A program made the position numbers and the translations under genes. From JAKQHY01 sp034429475 (GTDB taxonomy: Bacteria; Chloroflexota; Anaerolineae; B4-G1; SLSP01): 5,382 bases of DNA. Under the pieces are notes generated by a model. It ran no database searches, was not told the origin of the DNA, and saw only the letters and a program-made list of their open reading frames with translations. The stretch covers positions 1-5,382 of the forward strand of contig DAOUGD010000011.1 in the NCBI GenBank assembly GCA_034429475.1, read 5' to 3'. This document shows, piece by piece, positions 1-4,428 of the stretch. The first letter of the stretch is position 1. Each line of letters begins with the position of its first letter.

Positions 1-1
1 C

Positions 2-823
2 TTCACCCCCGTCCCTACACCCACTCCCATTGTCCATCAGATCGAATCCGGCGACACGCTTTTCGGAATCGCCATCGAATACGGTGTAAGTCTGGATGCG
101 CTGCTGATAGTCAACGGTATCGAGGCAGACGATTTGTTGAGCATCGGGCAGATCATCATCATCCCCACCGCCGAGCCGGAAGACGGCAACGTGAGCGTTG
201 CCGTGCCGGTGGGTAATCAAATTTTGCCGACGCCCACCCCCGTGATCGTGCCGACGGCAGGAGTGGCGCTGTACCAAACGCCCGCGGGCGGCCTGTGGTG
301 TTTGGGCGAAGTTGTCAACACGTCCGCCGGCCCGCTGACCAATCTCCAACTACAGGTCACATTGGTGGCCGCCGACGGGACGCCGTTATTATCACGCACG
401 GTACTGGCGTCCGCCGATTATCTGGCGCCGGCAGCCCGCGCACCGTTTGCCGTACTCTTTGAAAAGCCACCGGCCGGTGTGGCGGAGGCCAACGTCGTAT
501 TGCTGCGCGCGGAAGCCATCACCGCGATCACCGCCGCCTTTGTGCCCCTGGATGTATCCGACCCGGTCGGCGCTGTCTCCGGGCCGCAATACCGGGTGAG
601 CGGCGCGCTGGTCAACCGCACGGGCTACACCGTCTCCCGCATGACCGTCGTCGTCACCCTCTACGACGCCGACGCGCGCGTTATCGGCTACCGGGAGCAG
701 GTCACAGCGGCAGACGTCCTGTTGGACAACGGGCAAAATCGCGCCTTTAGCGTGCTGCTCACGCCCCAGGGCCTGGACATCCCGGCCAACTTTCAGGTCA
801 TCGCCTGGGCCGTCGCACAATAG
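2..823 (+). CDS. LysM domain protein with two FxLYD-like domains (5' end missing)
   Basis: The reading frame is open from the left edge (273 residues visible), so the true start lies outside. A TTG at 134 is in frame but falls inside the LysM fold and should not be taken as the start. A Pro-Thr linker (about 2-10) leads into a LysM domain at about 11-55, with the typical SGDTLFGIA opening, a central YGVSLDALLIVNGI and a closing LSIGQIIIIP; LysM binds peptidoglycan or other GlcNAc polymers. A second linker (about 76-86) follows. Then come two repeats of FxLYD-like beta-sandwich style, about 97-152 (GEVVNTSAGPLTN) and about 198-253 (GALVNRTGYTVSR, then VTLYDADARVIGY). The protein is therefore probably extracytoplasmic and wall-associated; a signal peptide or lipobox would lie off-window. 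No enzyme motif is visible. Domain calls are by eye: LysM is firm, FxLYD is likely. Confidence 0.85.
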   Translation, partial: FTPVPTPTPIVHQIESGDTLFGIAIEYGVSLDALLIVNGIEADDLLSIGQIIIIPTAEPEDGNVSVAVPVGNQILPTPTPVIVPTAGVALYQTPAGGLWCLGEVVNTSAGPLTNLQLQVTLVAADGTPLLSRTVLASADYLAPAARAPFAVLFEKPPAGVAEANVVLLRAEAITAITAAFVPLDVSDPVGAVSGPQYRVSGALVNRTGYTVSRMTVVVTLYDADARVIGYREQVTAADVLLDNGQNRAFSVLLTPQGLDIPANFQVIAWAVAQ

Positions 824-836
824 GCAATAAGAGATA

Positions 837-885
837 GGTGAGTGGAAATCGGTAATCGTTACCAGTTTCCAACTTCTAGCTTCCA
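837..885. repeat. Degenerate 7-base-period hairpin repeat
   Basis: Seven consecutive 7-base units fill the gap after the LysM gene: GGTGAGT, GGAAATC, GGTAATC, GTTACCA, GTTTCCA, ACTTCTA, GCTTCCA. The units in the left half are roughly complementary to those in the right half. The core forms a stem: TGGAAA (843-848) pairs with TTTCCA (866-871), and GGTAA (851-855) pairs with TTACC (859-863) around a TCG loop. There is no T-run after it, so it is not a standard terminator. It ends just before the ribosome-binding site of the next gene (GAGGAG, 888-893). It resembles the short heptameric repeats known from cyanobacterial and other genomes, but whether it is dispersed in this genome cannot be seen here. 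Confidence 0.55.
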
Positions 886-903
886 AAGAGGAGTGACTAA
901 CGC

Positions 904-2238
904 ATGTCAATGAATTGGCTATGGGGATATTGGCTCCCGGTCGGGCTATTGCTGCTGATCTGGGGAGGACTGCCGCCGCATAAGGCGCGGCGGGTTACGC
1001 CGGTGGCCGGGTTGGCCGTGGCGCTGGCGACGCTGAGCTATTGGGCGGTCGGCTTTGCGCTGCATCTGGGTGGCGCGCACGCGATCAACCCGGACGACCC
1101 GGCGCTGGCCGGCCTGGATATGCTGTTCGCTCCCCTCGGCGCGGAATGGGGGCTGGCCGGAATCACTGGCTTTTTCCTGGCCGACACAGCCGCGACGCCC
1201 ACCGTGTTCGCGTTATTCCTGGCCTACGTGCCGATCATAGTCGCCGCAACCACGCTGGCGACGCTGGCCCTTTCGGATGAGCGCCGCTGGCTCACCGTCG
1301 CGGCAGGCGTCCTGACCGGGAGCGTCATCGTGCCCGTCGCCGCGTGCTGGATGTGGGGCAGCGGCTGGCTGGCGCACCTCGGAGCGACGCGGTCCCTAGG
1401 CCACGGCTTCGCCGATTTCGGCGGCAGCGCGCTGCTCCTGTGGCTGCCGGGGATGCTGGCGCTGGGCGTCCTCAGCGTCCAGCCGCGCGGCGCCGCCGAA
1501 CCGCCTGCCACGCCGCCGCCCGCGCATTTTCCCCTGCTGGCGAACCTGGGCGTGCTGTTCCTGGGGATCGGCTGGTGCGGGTGGACGCTGGCCGGCCCCT
1601 TTCACCTCTCCGGTGTGACGTGGGACGTTAACCGCGCCGCCCTCAGCGCCCTGTTGGGCATGGCCGGCGCGACGCTGACGGCGCAGTTGTACGCCTGGCT
1701 GGTCACAGGCGAGTTGGAATCACTGCTGGCCGCGCGCGGACTGGCCGCCGGTTGGGGAGCCGCGCTGGCCGGGGCGCCGTTCCTGCCGCCGTGGGCCGCC
1801 CTGATCGTAGGGCTGCTGGCCGGGCTGATCTTCTCCCTGCTGCTGTACGTGATTGAGACGCACCTGCGGCTGCGGGATGCCTCCGCCGTCGTCGCCCTGG
1901 GCGTGACCGGTGGATTGTGGGGGCTGCTCGGCGTCGGACTGTTCGCCGATGGGCGCGCGGGCCAGGGCTTGAACGGCATCGGGGCGATGGTCGGCAGCGA
2001 CCCGGGGCTGGGGGTCTCTGGTCTGATCGTCGGCGGGAATTGGGGACAACTCCAGGCCCAACTTGTGGGGATCGTCGCCATCGGCGTGTGGGGCCTGGTG
2101 TGGGGCGCGCTGTTGGGCCTCCTGGGCCGTCAACGTCGCGCCGCGACCGCCGCCCCCGTCGTCGCAGATGAAGACGCTGCGGCTGCGACGACCCAAAATC
2201 TATCAACGGATGCAACGGATGCAACGGAAAACCCATAA
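904..2238 (+). CDS. Divergent Amt/Rh-family (ammonium transporter-like) membrane protein
   Basis: This 444-residue protein is very hydrophobic, with about eleven membrane segments, as in the Amt family. Landmarks match in order: a third-helix-like stretch VFALFLAYVPIIVAATT then ERRW (about 101-129, like the FAxIT...AER block), PVAACWMWGSGWLAHLG (144-160, like the WGGGLL block), DFGGSALLL (171-179, like DFAGGTVVH), and PWAALIVGLLAG (296-307). By this alignment both pore histidines of AmtB (H168, H318) are replaced: L179 in the first site and G333 (in VVALGVTGG) in the second. The usual cytoplasmic tail that contacts PII proteins is not recognisable; instead there is an Ala/Thr/Asp tail whose last codons come from a repeat. 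ATG 904 has GAGGAG ten bases upstream; ATG 910 is a possible alternative. Family is fairly sure. Ammonium transport is not shown, and sensing or passage of another small molecule is possible. Confidence 0.82.
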   Translation: MSMNWLWGYWLPVGLLLLIWGGLPPHKARRVTPVAGLAVALATLSYWAVGFALHLGGAHAINPDDPALAGLDMLFAPLGAEWGLAGITGFFLADTAATPTVFALFLAYVPIIVAATTLATLALSDERRWLTVAAGVLTGSVIVPVAACWMWGSGWLAHLGATRSLGHGFADFGGSALLLWLPGMLALGVLSVQPRGAAEPPATPPPAHFPLLANLGVLFLGIGWCGWTLAGPFHLSGVTWDVNRAALSALLGMAGATLTAQLYAWLVTGELESLLAARGLAAGWGAALAGAPFLPPWAALIVGLLAGLIFSLLLYVIETHLRLRDASAVVALGVTGGLWGLLGVGLFADGRAGQGLNGIGAMVGSDPGLGVSGLIVGGNWGQLQAQLVGIVAIGVWGLVWGALLGLLGRQRRAATAAPVVADEDAAAATTQNLSTDATDATENP

Positions 2239-2264
2239 TCCGTTAAATCCGCTGAACCCGTTGA
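2203..2264. repeat. 9-base-period imperfect inverted repeat overlapping the Amt-like gene's 3' end
   Basis: The left arm (2203-2228) consists of repeated nine-base units of the type GGATGCAAC. The right arm (2239-2264) is their degenerate complement (TCCGTTAAA, TCCGCTGAA, CCCGTTGA). Counted base by base, 21 of 26 positions pair, around a 10-base loop (2229-2238). The loop carries the TAA stop of the upstream gene, so the repeat encodes the terminal residues STDATDATENP. The hairpin ends four bases before the AAAAAGG that serves rsmD, and no T-run follows, so rho-independent termination is unlikely. It may be an inserted dispersed hairpin element or a transcript-stabilising structure. The structure is plain; its role is inference. 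Confidence 0.7.
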
Positions 2265-2282
2265 GAAAAAGGATGAAAGATT

Positions 2283-2825
2283 ATGCGAGTCATAGCCGGT
2301 AAGGCCAAAGGCCGCCAGTTGCGCGATGTAGCGGGGCCGGGGACGCGCCCGATGACCGACCGGGCCAAGTCGGCCCTCTTCAGCATCCTGGGTAACGACG
2401 TCCAGGACTCCCAATTCTTGGATTTATTTGCCGGCACCGGGCAGGTAGGCATTGAGGCGTTGAGCCGAGGAGCGACGCGGACTGTCTTTGTCGAAATGGG
2501 CGCCGCCGCCCTGCGCGCCATCCAGACCAATTTGCAGTTGACCTCCCTGGAAGCCGGCGCCCAGATCGTGCGGGCGGACGTTTTCAAGTATCTGGCCGGC
2601 GCGCCGCAGCCTTTCGACTACATCTACGTCGCGCCGCCGCAATATCGCGGATTGTGGACGCAAACGTTGCAAGTTCTGGACAGCCACCCAGGGTGGCTAT
2701 CCGAGGATGGGTGGGTCATCGCTCAGATCAACCCCGTAGAATATACCCCACCCGACTTACACCGCCTGGCGTTATTCGATCAACGCCAATACGGTGGGGT
2801 CATGTTGTGCTTTTACGCTATGTGA
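2283..2825 (+). CDS. rsmD: 16S rRNA (guanine(966)-N(2))-methyltransferase RsmD
   Basis: This 180-residue protein has the usual RsmD length and layout. The N-terminus MRVIAGKAKGRQL and the RPMTDRAKSALFSIL block (22-36) are RsmD signatures. The SAM-binding motif I is FLDLFAGTGQVGIEALSRGA (45-64), an acidic residue follows in FVE (71), and ADVFKYL (98-104) contributes D99. The enzyme methylates N2 of G966 in 16S rRNA (E. coli numbering) during 30S assembly, using SAM, in the cytoplasm. The catalytic DPPY/NPPF motif reads APPQY (117-121), so its first acidic or amide residue is alanine; I recall this variant from other Chloroflexota RsmD proteins, with the same QRxYGxxxLxFY-type C-terminus seen here (FDQRQYGGVMLCFY). 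ATG 2283 is preceded by AAAAAGG (2266-2272), ten bases away. It may be co-transcribed with the Amt-like gene, 44 bases upstream. Confidence 0.93.
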   Translation: MRVIAGKAKGRQLRDVAGPGTRPMTDRAKSALFSILGNDVQDSQFLDLFAGTGQVGIEALSRGATRTVFVEMGAAALRAIQTNLQLTSLEAGAQIVRADVFKYLAGAPQPFDYIYVAPPQYRGLWTQTLQVLDSHPGWLSEDGWVIAQINPVEYTPPDLHRLALFDQRQYGGVMLCFYAM

Positions 2826-2854
2826 AGCGTAAACTCCATCCCTGTAGGTTACCT

Positions 2855-2911
2855 GCCGCCCCCGTCACAAGGGGCGGCGCAGTCAGTGCCTTCCAAATTT
2901 GTTAGTTTTTT
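2855..2911 (+). terminator. Likely transcription terminator after rsmD
   Basis: A perfect 8-bp GC-only stem, GCCGCCCC (2855-2862) with GGGGCGGC (2871-2878), closes an 8-base loop, 29 bases after the rsmD stop. The stem can be lengthened by pairing CTGC with GCAG if two bases bulge. The only T-run (six T, 2906-2911) is 27 bases past the stem, so this is not a classical intrinsic terminator. Position and the promoter that follows support a transcript end here, but the mechanism is uncertain. Confidence 0.5.
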
Positions 2912-2939
2912 GTAATGTTATTCCTCTTTCGCATGGTGT

Positions 2940-2969
2940 ATTTGCAAATTCGCTTCTTCTCCATATAAT
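2940..2969 (+). promoter_or_regulatory. Sigma-70-type promoter for the OmpR-like regulator gene
   Basis: TTGCAA (2942-2947) and a perfect TATAAT (2964-2969) are separated by 16 bases, in a stretch clearly more AT-rich than its surroundings. Transcription should begin near 2976, which puts the start just before the structured leader at 2984. The -35 element sits inside a perfect 10-bp palindrome, ATTTGCAAAT (2940-2949), a possible operator for repression or autoregulation. The leader is therefore about 110-120 bases long. Confidence 0.7.
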
Positions 2970-2983
2970 GAGGACACGCTTTG

Positions 2984-3071
2984 GCGGGGATTGTGAGGAG
3001 GTGGATACCATCACCAGCAGAAACCTCAAAAATCCCCGCGACTTTTAACTCGCCTCTGGGGATGGAGGTGG
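2984..3071 (+). promoter_or_regulatory. Structured 5' leader RNA with mutually exclusive pairings near the SD
   Basis: The leader holds a long hairpin. GCGGGGATT (2984-2992) pairs perfectly with AATCCCCGC (3031-3039); inside it TGAGG (2994-2998) pairs with CCTCA (3024-3028); inside that GGTG (3000-3003) can pair with CACC (3012-3015). The 5' strand contains GGGGAT then GGAGGTGG, split by TGTGA (2987-3004). The same two blocks recur fused at 3058-3071, where GGAGGTG is a strong Shine-Dalgarno sequence. The 3' strand (CCTC 3024-3027 and ATCCCC 3032-3037) can therefore pair with either copy, leaving the SD free or covering it. This suggests a translational switch. It does not resemble any riboswitch class I could recall; ligand and function are unknown. 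Confidence 0.5.
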
Positions 3072-3076
3072 GAAAA

Positions 3077-3097
3077 ATGAGGGGGAGTTGTCCTTGA
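3077..3097 (+). CDS. Possible six-codon leader mini-ORF (MRGSCP) coupled to the regulator gene
   Basis: ATG 3077 has a near-perfect Shine-Dalgarno GGAGGTG (3064-3070) six bases upstream, the best ribosome-binding site in this region. The frame stops after six codons at TGA 3095-3097. That stop overlaps a TTG (3094-3096) that is in frame with the downstream regulator, giving a TTGA junction like the ATGA overlaps of coupled genes. An in-frame ATG at 3062 would lengthen the peptide by five residues but has no good SD. The peptide has no recognisable function; its translation may deliver ribosomes to the weak TTG start. Chance cannot be excluded. Confidence 0.35.
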   Translation: MRGSCP

Positions 3098-3759
3098 AGC
3101 AGCATCACATTCTATTCCTGGTGGGATCCCACTCCGCTGAAGCGGAACTGACCCCCAGCTTGCTCAAACATTACACCGTGACCGCTGCGCGCTCACGGCG
3201 CGCGGCGATCCAATATCTGGATACAGCTCAGATCAATCTCATCCTCCTCCACATCCCGTCCCTGCGTTTTGACCTGACGCGCTTCTGCGACGATACACGG
3301 GGACGCTGTCCCGACGTCCCCTTCTTCTTCCTGCTGGACAAGGGAATGCGCCTGGATCAGTTCCCACACACGGATGGCTACCTGCGCCAACCCTTCACCG
3401 CGCGCCAATTGCTCCAACGGCTGGCCCGCATCCTCCCGGAACACATGGGAGAAATTGCCGCATGGCACGAATTGCAGTTGGATACGAAAGGCTACCGGCT
3501 GCTGTGGAATACCAAACAAATTCCATTGACTGCTAAACAGGCCACCTTGATGCTGGCCTTTTTGAAAACCCCTGAAGAAATCCTTTCGCGCGCGCGGCTG
3601 ATGCAAGAGGTGTGGGGCACCGACTACCTGGGCGACACCCGCACGCTGGACGTCCACATCCACTGGCTGCGCCAATCGTTGCAGAAGTTACAGGCTCCTT
3701 TTGAACTCAAGACAATCCGAGGCAAAGGATACTGTCTGACGGCGAAACACGAAACGTGA
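3088..3759 (+). CDS. OmpR/PhoB-type DNA-binding regulator with a degenerate receiver domain
   Basis: This protein of up to 223 residues has the two-domain plan of OmpR-family regulators. Residues 1-116 keep the receiver pattern (ILFLVG, LILLHIPSL, then GYLRQPF), but the active site is lost: the acidic pair is VGS (12-14), the phosphoacceptor Asp is His55, the Thr/Ser region reads FFFLLDKG (79-86), and the lysine before PF is Gln101. Residues about 128-219 form an intact winged-helix domain, with LTAKQATLMLAFL, ILSRARLMQEVWGTDYLGD, RTLDVHIHWLRQSL and the closing TIRGKGYCL. It should bind DNA without phosphorylation by a histidine kinase. There is no kinase gene nearby; an ECF sigma gene follows after 96 bases. 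There is no ATG start: TTG 3088 (GAGG five bases upstream) and TTG 3094 (GGAG six bases upstream, overlapping a mini-ORF stop) are both plausible, the latter giving 221 residues. Confidence 0.88.
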   Translation: MSLKQHHILFLVGSHSAEAELTPSLLKHYTVTAARSRRAAIQYLDTAQINLILLHIPSLRFDLTRFCDDTRGRCPDVPFFFLLDKGMRLDQFPHTDGYLRQPFTARQLLQRLARILPEHMGEIAAWHELQLDTKGYRLLWNTKQIPLTAKQATLMLAFLKTPEEILSRARLMQEVWGTDYLGDTRTLDVHIHWLRQSLQKLQAPFELKTIRGKGYCLTAKHET

Positions 3760-3799
3760 AGCGCCTCCCGACGTTATCCCGTTTCACCCCCCTGTGGTG

Positions 3800-3812
3800 T
3801 TGCAAAATTTTG
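3800..3812 (+). promoter_or_regulatory. TTGCAA plus 10-bp palindrome upstream of the ECF sigma gene
   Basis: The 96-base gap before the sigma gene contains TTGCAA (3800-3805) overlapping a perfect palindrome CAAAATTTTG (3803-3812). The promoter of the upstream regulator gene has the same arrangement, a TTGCAA within a 10-bp palindrome. A -10 is not clear here: GATACC (3827-3832) is a poor match, and no GGAAC/GTC-type ECF autoregulatory promoter stands out. It may be an operator or a weak promoter; confidence is low. Confidence 0.25.
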
Positions 3813-3855
3813 ATGAGCGCGCGCAGGATACCGATCACTTAAAGCGACATATCTC

Positions 3856-4428
3856 ATGAATGCTGACAAAAGCGAACCGCTTAATGAACAGCAATTAGTG
3901 CAGCAATTGGCAACAGGCGAACCCGCCGCCGTGCAAACCCTGGTGACGCTTTATAGTGACGACGTTTACCGCTTCGTCTACAACCAGGTAGGCGGATCTG
4001 TCCAAGATGCCGAGGACATTGTACAAGAAACCTTCGTCGCAGCGCTGAAGGCTATCCCCCATTTCCGGGGGCAGAGCAAAGTACGGACCTGGTTGTACAG
4101 CATTGCCGCGCACAAAGTGGCCGATCACCACCGCCGCCGCGCGCGTCAACCTCGCCTGGACTTCCAGGAAATCACCGAGAACGTGCTGGCCGACACTCCG
4201 CTGCCGGAGCAGCGCCTGGAGTATGCGGAAATTCGCCAGGCAGTGCGCCAGGCTTTGGCGCAGCTCCCCCCCCATTACCGTACAGCCCTGGTCCTCAAAT
4301 ACATTGAACTGGCGCCGGTTCAAGAAATCGCTAAAATTATGGCGCGCAGCGAGAAGAGTATTGAATCCATCCTGGTGCGGGCGCGACGCCTGCTAGAGAA
4401 GTTGTTTGAGGCTAACCATGGCGGATGA
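3856..4428 (+). CDS. ECF-type RNA polymerase sigma factor
   Basis: This protein is 190 residues, the usual size for an ECF sigma factor with only regions 2 and 4. Region 2 spans about 29-95: DAEDIVQETFVAALKAIPHF (51-70) is the core-binding and -10-recognition helix, followed by KVRTWLYSIAAHKVADHHRRR (75-95). Region 4 spans about 131-184: ALAQLPPHYRTALVLKYIE (133-151) and a helix-turn-helix in PVQEIAKIMARSEKSIES (154-171), then VRARRLL, for -35 binding. It would redirect RNA polymerase to a small regulon when released by its anti-sigma partner. The next gene starts within its last codons (11-base overlap) and encodes a membrane FecR-domain protein, the likely partner. ATG 3856 has only a weak purine stretch upstream (AAAG, 3841-3844), so its translation may be inefficient. 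Subgroup and target promoters cannot be told by eye. Confidence 0.93.
   Translation: MNADKSEPLNEQQLVQQLATGEPAAVQTLVTLYSDDVYRFVYNQVGGSVQDAEDIVQETFVAALKAIPHFRGQSKVRTWLYSIAAHKVADHHRRRARQPRLDFQEITENVLADTPLPEQRLEYAEIRQAVRQALAQLPPHYRTALVLKYIELAPVQEIAKIMARSEKSIESILVRARRLLEKLFEANHGG

Noticed and set aside
392..910. Minus-strand ORF of 172 codons opposite the LysM protein
   Set aside because: It is a composition-driven shadow; the + frame has the LysM and FxLYD patterns and is open from the left edge.
1602..2236. Overlapping minus-strand ORFs of 158-177 codons opposite the Amt-like gene
   Set aside because: These are three different frames, all rich in Arg/Pro/Ser with no family signature, whereas the + frame gives a coherent Amt-family membrane protein.
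2993..3097. Longer 34-codon version of the leader ORF starting at GTG 2993
   Set aside because: There is no usable Shine-Dalgarno at the right distance and the start lies inside the long leader stem; only the ATG 3077 version has a good ribosome-binding site.
3748..3758. Small hairpin CACG-AAA-CGTG at the end of the OmpR-like gene as a terminator
   Set aside because: It has only four base pairs, overlaps the stop codon and has no T-run after it.
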